DNA of 64,000 nucleotides from Dyadobacter soli (GTDB lineage Bacteria; Bacteroidota; Bacteroidia; Cytophagales; Spirosomataceae): positions 1 through 64,000 of the forward strand of contig NZ_FNAN01000020.1 in the NCBI RefSeq assembly GCF_900101885.1. The letters run 5' to 3'. Shown piece after piece: positions 1-9,008 of this stretch (within the stretch, counting starts at the first letter, position 1; each line of letters opens with the position of its first letter). The notes below the pieces were generated by a model, which was not told where the DNA came from, ran no database searches, and was given only the letters and a program-made list of their open reading frames with translations. The position numbers and the translations under genes are program-made.

Positions 1-321
1 AACAGGCCATATCCAGAACAGATCCGGGTTGACAACGGACCAGAATTTCTGGCTGACAAATTCAGGCAATGGTGCGAGAGCAAAGGCATCGCGATCCATT
101 ACATTCAACCCGGAAAACCGATGCAAAATGGTTACGTTGAAAGGCTAAACCGCACCTATCGCGAAGACGTGTTAGATGCCTATTTGTTTGAATCACTTGA
201 ACAAGTTCGTATTTTATCAGATGAATGGATGGATAATTACAATCGGCTACACCCGCATCAAGCCCTTGCAGGAATGGCACCAGCCGTGTTTGCGAAGACA
301 ATAGAAAACAAAAAAGTCTGA
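1..321 (+). CDS. IS3-family transposase OrfB, 3' part (cut by window edge)
   Basis: The frame is open from base 1 and ends at TGA 319-321, so this is the C-terminal ~106 residues of an integrase-core (rve) transposase. The second catalytic Asp sits in VDNGPEF and the catalytic Glu in QNGYVERLNRTYRED. The tail NYNRLHPHQALAGMAPAVF is the usual IS3/IS150-group ending. The first catalytic Asp and OrfA lie left of the window. The sequence just after the stop (about 324-351, containing TGTCCTATTTTAGGTAAGG) probably includes the right terminal inverted repeat. Whether the copy is intact cannot be judged. It marks the left edge of a region rich in mobile-element debris. Confidence 0.9.
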   Translation, partial: NRPYPEQIRVDNGPEFLADKFRQWCESKGIAIHYIQPGKPMQNGYVERLNRTYREDVLDAYLFESLEQVRILSDEWMDNYNRLHPHQALAGMAPAVFAKTIENKKV

Positions 322-884
322 TATCTCATTGTCCTATTTTAGGTAAGGCTACAACGTCGTTCTTCTGGACTTTCGATGGTGGCGACCGTTAGCCTGTTGA
401 CGAAATCGATGACGCGCTCTGGCCGCTGCTGGAAAGCATTAATTTGAAGATGATCTTTGCCATGTAGGCCATGAAGCTTAAAATGCTTTTAGGCAATAAC
501 CGGGCATGCGTCAATGGATTCGGCGAGGATCTTTCCAAAAGTGAATTCAATCCCGAATTCGATATTTACTTTAGTCCCTATTGTGACTTGGTAAGGAAGC
601 TTCTAAATGTCTTGCGAAGCCAATCAACTCACTTGGCTAACCGCTTTGAAGCAAACGTGTTAGAGAATATGCTTATAGGTCTGCAAGCTATGTTCGTAAT
701 CGCAATATGCTTGGTCGCCATAGATCTTTGTAAGTAGTTGATCCAAACATAAAATACGGCCACCAAGAAAAGCCCGGCTAGACCATCTCCGATATTTGCC
801 GCATGTACATGAGCCGCCCACAGTCGTCCGTCGCTATCGACCGCCCGGCGGCCCGGCAATAGTTGTCGCTTTCGTCCGCCGTAT
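322..884. other. Gene-poor stretch after the IS3 end
   Basis: Apart from the probable IS3 right end near 324-351, nothing recognisable was found. An open frame of 88 codons at 471-737 (+) has no family resemblance, no ribosome-binding site and no coding-like composition, so it is not called as a gene. The stretch probably consists of degraded accessory sequence. Confidence 0.5.
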
Positions 885-887
885 ATG

Positions 888-1796
888 TTCGCATTCGACG
901 AATACATGAAAATCTACGAAAAGCGGGAAGATGTTTCAGAAAGCTCAAAAAAAAGCTCCGAAACCTCAGGCAGCTGGTGCTCCGAGTCTTAGCAGATAAC
1001 AACCTTCGCGAAATCTTGGTCGAAGAATTTACCTCGATGTGATGGAAGACTACCGGGGCTGGTGCAAAGGCTCTGGTTACAAAGACAGCGACTTTACCCG
1101 GTCGGCTCGTTCATTCGGTGCCGTTACCAAATTTGCCAAAAAGAAAAATGGATCTCGGAAAATCCGCTCGACGATTACAAGACCGGCCACGAACGAATCG
1201 AGCGCCCGGAGTATCTGGATTCAATACAGCTAGGCAGGTGGAAAAACCACCATTTCACGCATCCTACGGCGCAGAAAGTGGCCGATTTGTTTGTGCTTTA
1301 TGCCCGTACCGGGTTCCATTATCAGGATCTTATCCAAATCATTAAAAAGCTGACCGACTACATTATTACCGGCATCGACGGGAAGCAGTGGATCGTTAAG
1401 CCCCGTCAAAAAACCGAGATCGAGGCGAAAGTCCCGATCGATCAGTTTCCGGAATTACGGGCGATCGTCTCCAAATATAGAGGCTCGGGTAAGGTGCCGA
1501 CGTTCTCAAATGCAAAAATGAATGAATGGCTTAAATTGTGTGCTGCCGACGTGAATATGAAGCTCGTGCCCGCACAAAGGATTTACCCGGAATTGTCGGT
1601 TAAGCATGGCCGTACTTCATTCTGCGACTATTGCCTTAACGAGTTGGGACTTTTCTCGCGAGTCGATTCTGATAATGATGGGCAGGATCTCGGCCGCAGA
1701 ACTTGACCGATACGTCCGGAGCGACGAACGGGCGGTGATCGCAGCCTTTAGGATTAGCGCAGCACTTGCTTCATCAATAGAAGAGGGTGTCTCAAA
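888..1796 (+). pseudogene. Tyrosine recombinase (phage-integrase family), multiply frameshifted
   Basis: Consecutive pieces of one Bacteroidota tyrosine recombinase appear in changing frames. FDEYMKIYEKRED is read at 890-935, then LKKKLRNLRQLVLRVL up to a stop at 1040-1042, then MEDYRGWCKGSGYKDSDF (1042-1147). Next comes the long piece ISENPLDDYKTGHERIERPE to KHGRTSFCDYCLNELGL (about 1148-1655). The last piece is ESILIMMGRISAAELDRYV (about 1660-1790). Together they follow the SAM-like N-terminal domain and the catalytic domain in the right order. At least four frameshifts are needed. The first catalytic Arg is replaced (TGFHYQDL where families have TGxRxSD), while KHGRTSF and the Tyr in DRYV mark the C-terminal catalytic region. 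It is clearly dead, probably the integrase of an old conjugative or genomic island. Family confidence is high; exact ends are approximate. Confidence 0.8.
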
Positions 1797-1935
1797 AAGG
1801 CACCTTCTTTGTTTTAAAAGCTTTGGCTGATTTTCTGCGATTGATTATCTTTAGGTATTAGCAATCCAGGATCGATGGCCCGACGACAACCCACCTTCAA
1901 GCCTTATAATCAGCAGCAATTAATGCTGTTTCTGT
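1780..1935 (+). mobile_element. IS1182-like element remnant (left end and transposase N-terminus)
   Basis: GAGGGTGTCTCAAAAAGG at about 1783 looks like an IS terminal repeat. About 90 bases later an ATG at 1875 begins MARRQPTFKPYNQQQLMLF, the typical start of IS1182-family transposases of Bacteroidota. The similarity stops after ~19 codons (about 1932), where the downstream sequence no longer follows the family. Only the left end therefore survives. The terminal repeat assignment is by resemblance only, because no right end is present for comparison. Confidence 0.6.
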
Positions 1936-2593
1936 GTTGTACGGATATTGGTGTCACTCGCGTCCGGTCGCAAGTTCAGACCTCTTGCTCTCAACGGTAA
2001 TCCTTAGGTAGATGGGCACAGGCCCGGTTTGATAATTTCTCGGCTTCTTCAAGACTCAGCTTTGTTTTCATAACCATTTCCAAGTTTAATAGTTGAACAA
2101 ATGTAGTCTCGCAAGCCTAGTCAGCGCAAGATGTTCATCGCGTTAATATTTTGATTCTAAATTGGTTATTAGATATTTGGTGAGTAAAATTTGCGGCCTT
2201 ACCTGCTCAACAAGTTTCGAGATTGATCCCTTATTGACTCCCCGAATTACTCACCAAAACTTTGAGAATATTTGAACGTTTTGGTATAGTAGGGGAAAGA
2301 CAGGACTTTATCGCAGAATTCCTCACATTTCCTCGTGACAACCGATTCCCGATCTGATTATAGAGTTTAAACCATTTGTCCCTAGCTTTTGCCTTCAGAC
2401 TTTCGGTGGCCATAATCATACAATTTGAATCCGCACCGCCTCATTTTTTCTCACACCCTCCGCAGTAGTGCGAGTGGTTGCTAGAAAAATGATCATTGAT
2501 TAAATAACTATCTGAAGGATCAAAAATGACCGTAAGTGTCGCGAATGTTATGAACCATCACAGCATAATGTAGTACGCCATTTTGCGTATCCC
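1936..2593. other. Gene-free stretch downstream of the peptide-export operon
   Basis: No convincing gene was found. A 28-codon frame at 1991-2077 (-) begins MVMKTKLSLEEAEKLSNRAC and looks like a coding start that ends early; its parent family is not recognised. A 62-codon frame at 2231-2419 (-) has no recognisable features. The stretch lies beyond the last gene of the minus-strand operon, yet no strong intrinsic terminator hairpin is visible. Confidence 0.4.
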
Positions 2594-3922
2594 TTATTTT
2601 CCCCCGTTGCTAATAGTTGATATAAGCCTTTCGGCAAGCCTTCTGTTGGTTGTAATAATCTCTGCCTGACCTTTCAGACCATTTCTGTACGGCAATTGAC
2701 GACCATATCTCGTTGTTAATTTTGAAGGTAAAGCTACATACCCCCAGTAGGTACTGTCTTTTCCTGCCACCGCTGACAGCCTGGACAATTTTCCTTCCAC
2801 CATTCCATATTCACGGAAGGGATATCCGTCGAGTTTGATTAATACTGTTTGTCCTTCTTTCAGTTTCCCGATATTTTTCTGCGGAATTTTGACTACTCCC
2901 TGAAGCGTGCTGGTTTCGGGTTCGACGGTCATTAGTTCCTGGCCTGCTGCCACATGCTGTTGCTCCTGCCACGGGGAAGGGAAGGATACCCTGCCACTTA
3001 CTGGGGCGGTCAGGACGAACTTTTGTGTCCAGGATTCAAGGCGGCTCGATAGGGTTTGCAGCGATTGAAGAAAGTTGATTTTTCTTTCCCGAATGGTATT
3101 CTCTAATTCGAGTATTTCCTTCTGCTTGGCGGTTTGAGCCGATCGGTTTTGAATTAGTGAGGTAGCCAATTCCTTCACCGGCATTTCACGGGAAAGCAAT
3201 CTGGATTTATCCCTATTATAATCCAATGGTGAAATAACCTTCTTTTCGTACAGTTTCTCCTGGATCAAAAATTCGTCATTGGCCAGTTGCAAGTCCTTGT
3301 TTCGCAACGCAAGTTGTTCTGTGATAATCTGCTCCATAGACCTGAGGTCTGCCTGATCATCAACTAATAACTTCTTTTTGTGCAGATAGAAGCCTCCCTC
3401 CAGGGTGGCTTTCAATTCGTTGAGTTGTTGATTGAAAACCTGAAATTCTTGTTGCACGTCGCCAAGGCTTGTATACGTAGCAATGGGGAATTTATGTAAC
3501 ACCGACCATTGACCCTGTGAGATCCCCTTCTGGATTTTTTTCGCCGCTTTCGCCAAGGCGATGATTTGTTCGTGATCAGCAGTGCTCTCGGAGTAGGCGA
3601 TGACTTGTCCGGCCAATACCTTCTGTCCATCCTTTACAAAAATCCTGGCCAGTTTTCCTTCTGTGCGTACGACAATAGCACGGGGCGCATCTGTGGCCGT
3701 CAGTGAGAATGATGTCGTTACCAAGTCTGGATATCGGATCCACCAGCAGCCGATTGCAAGCATAATTGCCAGGGTAAAAAACAATGTGAAGCCCCTACGG
3801 ATCAGCCAATGCGGGGGACGGCTAATGATTTCGTGGACTTCCTCTGAGTGAAGTTCGGGTAAGGGTGTGCCCGTTTCTAAGGGGGGGGGACCCAGCAGCA
3901 TTGGTGCAGACATTAATTTCAC
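2594..3922 (-). CDS. HlyD-family membrane-fusion protein of peptide exporter
   Basis: This 442-residue periplasmic adaptor would link the inner-membrane ABC exporter encoded just upstream to an outer-membrane channel such as TolC, which is not encoded here. One membrane segment lies at about residues 44-61. It is followed by a lipoyl/barrel-sandwich half (GKLARIFVKDGQKVLAGQVI), a long charged coiled-coil-like region (about 140-300) and the second half (TAPVSGRVSFPSPW). The C-terminal beta-domain contains GQTVLIKLDGYPFREYGMVEG. The architecture matches adaptors paired with C39-peptidase ABC transporters in Bacteroidota bacteriocin and RiPP loci. The gene starts 14 bases after the exporter stop and is the last of the operon. 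An odd run of nine G bases lies near 3888 in the early coding sequence, a possible slippage site. Confidence 0.92.
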   Translation of the reverse strand: MKLMSAPMLLGPPPLETGTPLPELHSEEVHEIISRPPHWLIRRGFTLFFTLAIMLAIGCWWIRYPDLVTTSFSLTATDAPRAIVVRTEGKLARIFVKDGQKVLAGQVIAYSESTADHEQIIALAKAAKKIQKGISQGQWSVLHKFPIATYTSLGDVQQEFQVFNQQLNELKATLEGGFYLHKKKLLVDDQADLRSMEQIITEQLALRNKDLQLANDEFLIQEKLYEKKVISPLDYNRDKSRLLSREMPVKELATSLIQNRSAQTAKQKEILELENTIRERKINFLQSLQTLSSRLESWTQKFVLTAPVSGRVSFPSPWQEQQHVAAGQELMTVEPETSTLQGVVKIPQKNIGKLKEGQTVLIKLDGYPFREYGMVEGKLSRLSAVAGKDSTYWGYVALPSKLTTRYGRQLPYRNGLKGQAEIITTNRRLAERLISTISNGGK

Positions 3923-3936
3923 AGTTTACATACGTA

Positions 3937-6378
3937 CTATACGGCGAGTTCGAGCTGATTACTCACCAGTTCGAAATATTTCCCTTTCGTAAGCACCAGT
4001 TCCCCGTGTGTGCCGACTTCGACAATTTCACCTTTTTCCAACACGACAATCTGGTCCGCATGTTTGACGGTGCTCAGGCGGTGAGCTACGATGATCACCG
4101 TTTTACCCAGAAAGAATTCCTCCATATTCCGCATGATAACGGCTTCATTGTTGGCGTCGAGGGCATTTGTTGCTTCGTCAAAAAGGAGAAGCTGCGGATT
4201 TTTGTACACCGACCGGGCAATCAGGATCCTTTGTTTTTGACCCTGGCTGATTCCATTCCCTTCTGCCCCGATCTTGGTATAATATCCTAGTGGAAGCGAT
4301 TCGATAAACTCGTGGATATTAGCTACTTGCGCAGCATGATACAGCCTCGCCTGATCGATTACTTCATCCGCAACGGCGATATTGCGAGCGATTGTATCCG
4401 AAAATATAAAACCCTCCTGCATCACAACGCCGCATTGCTGTCTCCATGATCTATGCGAAATGTATTTGAAATCGAGGTCCTTGTTTCCGGCAGACCCCAT
4501 AATAATATTGTCCAGACTGCGCTGGTTAAATAGCATACCACCTGTGCCGGATTTCAGCGATATTGTCCCCATCTGTGGATCGTAAAAGCGCAGCAGTAAT
4601 TTAAGCAATGTTGTTTTTCCACTTCCGCTTGTCCCTACAATCGCGGTTGTCTTACCTTGTGGTATGGTCAGGTTAATGTTCTTTAATACGGGGTCATTAC
4701 CGGCACCTGGGTATGTATACGTAATGTTTGATAACGAAATATCCTGGTGCTTATCCCATTCCGTGCGCTTTTGCTGGTGTGCAGGTTCTTCGTCGACCAT
4801 TCCATGGACCTCATTTAACCTTTCCAGGCTCATCTGAGCGTCCTGCCAGGACTGTAAGAAGCTGATGAGTTGTTCGATGGGGGCATTGAACTGCCCGAGG
4901 ATGTACTGGACCGACATCATGCCGCCCAGCGTGAGCTGCCCTTCCAGGACCGCTCTGGCCGCCAGGAAGGTGATGAAAATATTCTTGCTCTGGTTTAATA
5001 ATAAAGCTCCGGCCTGCTGAAACTGCGATAGCGACAGATTACGTACACTCCACTTAAAAAGGTTTGCCTGCGTTCGTTCCCATTCCCATCGCTTCGGTGT
5101 TTCTGCGCCGCACAGCTTGATATCCTGCATACCTTGTATGAGTTGAACAATCTGGCTCTGATTTCGCGCCGACACATCGAAACGTTTAGCATCCAGTTTG
5201 CGGCGCTGCTTCAAAAACAAGATCACCCAAGCGGCATATAGTATGGAGGCAACCGTCGCGACGATGAAGATAGACAAATGATAATATGCAAGCACAAAGC
5301 CAAACACAGCCAGGTTGATAAGCGAAAACAAAACGCTAAGTGTTTGTCCAGTCAGAAATGACTCAATCCGGCGATGGTCGCCTATGCGCTGCATAATGTC
5401 TCCAAATTGCTTCACATCAAAGAATGAAACTGGCAGCCGCATCAGCTTGGACAGGAATTCCGATAAAATAGTCAGATTGAGCCGTGTGCTGATGTGCAGT
5501 AGGATCCAGCTGCGCAAAAAGTCTACCGCTGCGGTGCTGCAAAGCAATATCATTTGTGCGATTAATACGAGATAGATAAACGACAGGTTTTGACTGCCGA
5601 TCCCGACATCTACAACAGATTGCATAAGGATCGGCATCAACAGCGCTAATCCGCTCCCCGCCAGCATACCTAATCCTAACTGACCAATGAGTTTTTTGTA
5701 GCCCCACAGGTACCTTAGTAACTGGCCGAAACGAAATCCATTTGCCTTTTCGTCGTCTTCATCATAAAATCGGGATGTCGGTTCGAGCAGTAAGGCAAGG
5801 CCCTCTTTGCTGCCGTTATTCTTAAAAGAAAGCCAACGTTTCTCAAATTCTGTGGAGGTGTACGTGATCAGGCCCCTGCTGGGATCTGCGATGTGGAATG
5901 TGCGGTGGCCCGTATCTTCGTACCGATTACCCGTCTTGGGGGAGAGATTGGGAGACAGGAGTTCAAATTCATTCGGTACGCCCATCCGATCATCATCAGG
6001 GTCGAAAGTTACAGTTGGTTTCCGCCCGCCCCATATTTTACTTAGAAACCTCCGGCTAACCTCATTGTACCGAAATGCTGATTGCCGCTGGCTGATTGCG
6101 TACAACACTACGAAATGGTTCTGCCCCCAATGCAGCACGCATGGTAGCGGGGCTTCTTTAATCAGTTTATCGAGCGTAGTTCTGACCCCCACTGATTTAA
6201 AGCCTAATGTCTCAGCCGCTTCGGCGATTCCCAGCATCGAAACTCCCTCTCGGCTTATTTGTGCTTTTTCTCTCAGGGTTTGAGCCGTATAATGCTTACC
6301 GTAGTGCCTGGCTATCATACGAAGGCAGGTAGGGCCGCAATCCATGCGATCGAGTTGCTGATAATGAGTAAATTTCAT
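3937..6378 (-). CDS. Peptidase-containing ABC transporter (C39 double-glycine leader peptidase/exporter)
   Basis: This protein is predicted to cut the leader of the precursor peptide after its Gly-Gly and pump the core across the inner membrane. The start at 6378 is preferred because its ATGA overlaps the upstream stop; a frame 20 codons longer exists. The C39 domain comes first: YQQLDRMDCGPTCLRM gives the catalytic Cys14, HWGQNHFVVLYAI the His, and FHIADPSRGL the Asp. About 64 residues separate the His and Asp strands where most family members have a short turn. Six membrane segments follow (about 220-450). The ATPase domain has GTSGSGKTTL (Walker A), ISQGQKQRILIARSV (signature, with Ser-Gln replacing Ser-Gly) and LLLFDEATNALD (Walker B). 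The order and ~813-residue length are normal for the family apart from the insertion. Confidence 0.95.
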   Translation of the reverse strand: MKFTHYQQLDRMDCGPTCLRMIARHYGKHYTAQTLREKAQISREGVSMLGIAEAAETLGFKSVGVRTTLDKLIKEAPLPCVLHWGQNHFVVLYAISQRQSAFRYNEVSRRFLSKIWGGRKPTVTFDPDDDRMGVPNEFELLSPNLSPKTGNRYEDTGHRTFHIADPSRGLITYTSTEFEKRWLSFKNNGSKEGLALLLEPTSRFYDEDDEKANGFRFGQLLRYLWGYKKLIGQLGLGMLAGSGLALLMPILMQSVVDVGIGSQNLSFIYLVLIAQMILLCSTAAVDFLRSWILLHISTRLNLTILSEFLSKLMRLPVSFFDVKQFGDIMQRIGDHRRIESFLTGQTLSVLFSLINLAVFGFVLAYYHLSIFIVATVASILYAAWVILFLKQRRKLDAKRFDVSARNQSQIVQLIQGMQDIKLCGAETPKRWEWERTQANLFKWSVRNLSLSQFQQAGALLLNQSKNIFITFLAARAVLEGQLTLGGMMSVQYILGQFNAPIEQLISFLQSWQDAQMSLERLNEVHGMVDEEPAHQQKRTEWDKHQDISLSNITYTYPGAGNDPVLKNINLTIPQGKTTAIVGTSGSGKTTLLKLLLRFYDPQMGTISLKSGTGGMLFNQRSLDNIIMGSAGNKDLDFKYISHRSWRQQCGVVMQEGFIFSDTIARNIAVADEVIDQARLYHAAQVANIHEFIESLPLGYYTKIGAEGNGISQGQKQRILIARSVYKNPQLLLFDEATNALDANNEAVIMRNMEEFFLGKTVIIVAHRLSTVKHADQIVVLEKGEIVEVGTHGELVLTKGKYFELVSNQLELAV

Positions 6379-7196
6379 GCGTTTTGACCTGGGACAGATC
6401 TTTCGGAAAGAAGATTGGAATGCGTCCAAGGCAAACATGGGGCAAGTTCTTGTGAAAACATGTGATTCTTGAGAAGATGACTGGCGAAATGCAGATGGCA
6501 GGGATGGGAACCGGTTTGCTTGTTAAAAATCCGATCACCAATTACAAAATCATCCAGTATCCTGCAAATTTCATTTTGTCTGAGCATTGACTTCTCCTGC
6601 TCACTTGGTGCTTTTCTTATTTTGTCATAAACTGAAAGATCTGTACCAAAAACTTGAAAAATCTCACAGTTGGTATCCAGTCCAATTAGGCCCTCGGTGA
6701 AAAGGAACATTTTCATCCAGCGGTATTGATTACTCCATCGTAAATTGTTATCCACCAGATACCGATGGGAATCTTCGATCGCGTCAAATCTTTGATACAA
6801 ATCAAGGATATCACCGGCTCTTCCGATAAACCCGCCCGAATTCAAATACCTGAATTTAGAAGGGCAAGGCTTGTGCAGATAGGAGAAAGCACTGTATGGA
6901 AAGCAATTTATCTCCGCGGAAAATAGAACGGGAACATCCCGGCTGGAAAACTTTTCAATAATTTCTGCTTCACTAGTCACAAACACGGTGTCATAACCAT
7001 CCGTGAATAAAACAATCTCGTTACTCGGAACAGCCTGTAAAAACTTGCACAACGAAAGATCTTTCTGACGATGCCCCGGCCACGTGCCATCATGTTCCAG
7101 GCATTCCAACTGGTAGCCAAAATAGCGGCATGATTCTGCCAAACCTTTCGCATAGCCTGCATGATCCTTATTGGTTACACAAGTTATTACAATCAT
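6375..7196 (-). CDS. PLOD/procollagen-type glycosyltransferase
   Basis: This 273-residue protein resembles the glycosyltransferase domain of procollagen lysyl hydroxylases and related galactosyltransferases. LFTDGYDTVF (residues 63-72) carries the metal- and sugar-nucleotide-binding acidic motif, VLFSAEINCFPY (90-101) is the family's second hallmark, and YLNSGGFIGRAGDI (117-130) is the third. No membrane segment or signal peptide is visible, so it should act in the cytoplasm before export. It lies inside the peptide operon, 12 bases after the 76-residue gene, and overlaps the exporter start by four bases (ATGA). By analogy with glycocin loci it probably glycosylates a Ser, Thr or Cys of the precursor core. 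The acceptor and sugar are inferred, not shown. Confidence 0.85.
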   Translation of the reverse strand: MIVITCVTNKDHAGYAKGLAESCRYFGYQLECLEHDGTWPGHRQKDLSLCKFLQAVPSNEIVLFTDGYDTVFVTSEAEIIEKFSSRDVPVLFSAEINCFPYSAFSYLHKPCPSKFRYLNSGGFIGRAGDILDLYQRFDAIEDSHRYLVDNNLRWSNQYRWMKMFLFTEGLIGLDTNCEIFQVFGTDLSVYDKIRKAPSEQEKSMLRQNEICRILDDFVIGDRIFNKQTGSHPCHLHFASHLLKNHMFSQELAPCLPWTHSNLLSERSVPGQNA

Positions 7197-7208
7197 TGCT
7201 GATCCAGG

Positions 7209-7439
7209 TTAATTAGATGGTTGAATGGTTGATGTGATTTCAAGCACAATTTCGGCAACGCCCTGGTCTACCAGATTTCGATAAACCTTGATAGTGGCCT
7301 CCGTTTCATCCTTCGCTACGACAAATCCTTCGTCCTTTGCTCCTCCGTCATATAATATCTGACAAATAAATTCTCTGTCCGGGTCGGTTTCTACTGCTTT
7401 GTGAGTAGTTTCTAACTCTACTATTCTGGATACTATCAT
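7209..7439 (-). CDS. Small uncharacterised protein of the peptide operon
   Basis: This 76-residue acidic protein starts MIVSRIVELETTHKAV and has no signal peptide, membrane segment or recognised family. The spacing is tight: its ATG overlaps the TlpA-like gene's stop by four bases (ATGA), and the glycosyltransferase follows 12 bases after its own stop, so it is almost certainly translated as part of the operon. The middle (FICQILYDGGAKDEGFVVAK) and end (EIVLEITSTIQP) suggest a small beta-rich fold. It could be a maturation partner or chaperone for the precursor. It is the only candidate for an immunity protein here, though cytoplasmic and without membrane features. Function unknown. Confidence 0.75.
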   Translation of the reverse strand: MIVSRIVELETTHKAVETDPDREFICQILYDGGAKDEGFVVAKDETEATIKVYRNLVDQGVAEIVLEITSTIQPSN

Positions 7440-8911
7440 TTTTGATTAACTAAATTTTGAATTGCGGTGGCGCCGCCTGTACTGCTTAATTTGGTTGCCT
7501 CAATGGTTTTGACAATCCCATTGGCATCAATAATCATATATCTCGGAACCGTTTCATCGGAAAGCAAGAGTTTTCCAAGTGCTGATTTTAGTTTCATCTG
7601 GTAATTGAGATGCGAATTCTCCATCCCCATTGCTTTCATTGATTTCCTCCATCTCTCGTTGTCTTCGTCTACAGAAATTGCCAGAAAGTTGATCTTCTCA
7701 TTTTTGGAGAGCTCATTCACCACAGACTTTGATGCTCGAAACTCTTTGATACACGGTGCGCACCAGCTTGCCCAAAAACTTACGTAAGTTGTTTTCCCTT
7801 TTAGCGACGCACTCAAATCCTTCCAGGATATTTTCTCGCCACCGGACGTATGTAGTTCAGAATTAAGTACTTCCAGGTTTGATTTTAAATTCTCTACAAT
7901 TTGCGGATTCGGGGGAAGAAGATATAACCCACTACGAGCCAGTATGTTTTCCACCATCCACTTGTTTCCGGAGTTTTTTTGAAAATAAGATACAAATGGC
8001 TCGTATTCAGCGCCATTCCAGGAGGAGGTTTTAAACTTGTATGTCATCAAAGAATACAAGATGTCATCCCTGTTCGGCCCTGGCATCGATTTGGCCATTT
8101 CCAATCGCTGGATGTAGTTTTCGCCTAAATCTCTTCCTAAAAATTCAACGTAGGTTTGCGTTTTTTTCGGCTGCTCGAAATTGTTTGCCGCTCGTGCCAT
8201 AAATTCACTCCAACTCATGAGTGAATAGGAAAATACAAAACTGTTTCTTAATGAATCCTGTGCATAGAAATCGCCGAAGTCTTTGACATACGCCTGAATA
8301 CGTTGTTGTGATGATTCATCCCTTGTGTTGTATTTATTGTGCTCCCAAATAAATGAACGGATGAATGCGCATTTGGCATCCCGTTTGAGGAGGTTTACAA
8401 ATTCTGGGGAAAGTAGAAGTGAGTCGGCTGCTTGGTCTATTTTATCAATCAGCTCATTGAATCTAGACTGTCCCACATCGAGTAGCTGCTCGTATGCGAC
8501 AGAACCGAAATCCCAATGTTTTCCGAAAAACGGATATGATCTGTTGATTAGTGTCCTGGATAAGTTCCATTCATTTTCACGGGTACCTTTGAAGAAGCAA
8601 CCGTTATCATTGCAATCGATAGCTAGGGAGTCTCCTGGAAAAACATATAATGGGTATCCAATATCCTTATAGTAAATGGTCAAGCTCCTAACCCCTTCAA
8701 CTGATAGTTGGTTTGATTTTCTACCTTTTGTAAGATAGAATAGCTCCTTATCATCATTTCTCGTTTTTTGGTCCTGAGCAAAAATCATGTAATTTTTGCT
8801 TTCATCAATCGATCCATATTCTAGATAAGCCGAACGAGGATTCTGAGACCTTAGCTTGTTTGCCATCAAAAGGAGGAGTAACAACAAGATAATATTTTTT
8901 TCCTTACTCAT
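7436..8911 (-). CDS. TlpA-like thioredoxin-domain protein (thiol-disulfide oxidoreductase)
   Basis: This 491-residue exported protein has an N-terminal hydrophobic signal (IILLLLLLLMANKLRS). A long family-specific N-terminal region spans about 25-350, and a C-terminal AhpC/TlpA thioredoxin domain carries the redox pair WCAPC (Cys384, Cys387). The cis-Pro region is ETVPRYMII. The layout matches the TlpA/DUF4369-like proteins abundant in Bacteroidota. It should act in the periplasm and, given its place directly after the Cys-rich precursor gene, it may shuffle or reduce the peptide's disulfides. It begins 97 bases downstream of the precursor stop, with an inverted repeat in that gap, and overlaps the next gene by four bases. 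Confidence 0.9.
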   Translation of the reverse strand: MSKEKNIILLLLLLLMANKLRSQNPRSAYLEYGSIDESKNYMIFAQDQKTRNDDKELFYLTKGRKSNQLSVEGVRSLTIYYKDIGYPLYVFPGDSLAIDCNDNGCFFKGTRENEWNLSRTLINRSYPFFGKHWDFGSVAYEQLLDVGQSRFNELIDKIDQAADSLLLSPEFVNLLKRDAKCAFIRSFIWEHNKYNTRDESSQQRIQAYVKDFGDFYAQDSLRNSFVFSYSLMSWSEFMARAANNFEQPKKTQTYVEFLGRDLGENYIQRLEMAKSMPGPNRDDILYSLMTYKFKTSSWNGAEYEPFVSYFQKNSGNKWMVENILARSGLYLLPPNPQIVENLKSNLEVLNSELHTSGGEKISWKDLSASLKGKTTYVSFWASWCAPCIKEFRASKSVVNELSKNEKINFLAISVDEDNERWRKSMKAMGMENSHLNYQMKLKSALGKLLLSDETVPRYMIIDANGIVKTIEATKLSSTGGATAIQNLVNQK

Positions 8912-8940
8912 ATTGTTTTCTACTTTTTGGCCTCTTTAAT

Positions 8941-8977
8941 TCAATAACCTGCAAGGTATAACCTCACAGGTTATTGA
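8941..8977 (-). terminator. Hairpin between precursor peptide gene and TlpA-like gene
   Basis: A perfect 11-bp inverted repeat, TCAATAACCTG (8941-8951) and CAGGTTATTGA (8967-8977), encloses 15 bases. It lies between the precursor stop and the next gene of the same operon. No U-run follows, so it is more likely a leaky attenuator or an mRNA 3'-end stabiliser that keeps the precursor transcript abundant relative to downstream genes. This is common in bacteriocin operons but inferred here. Confidence 0.55.
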
Positions 8978-9008
8978 TAAATTATTTAGTAGTCGCTATC
9001 GTTTGCTG

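Noticed and set aside
471-737. An 88-codon open frame as a gene
   Set aside because: It has no recognisable domain or ribosome-binding site and lies in debris next to an IS end.
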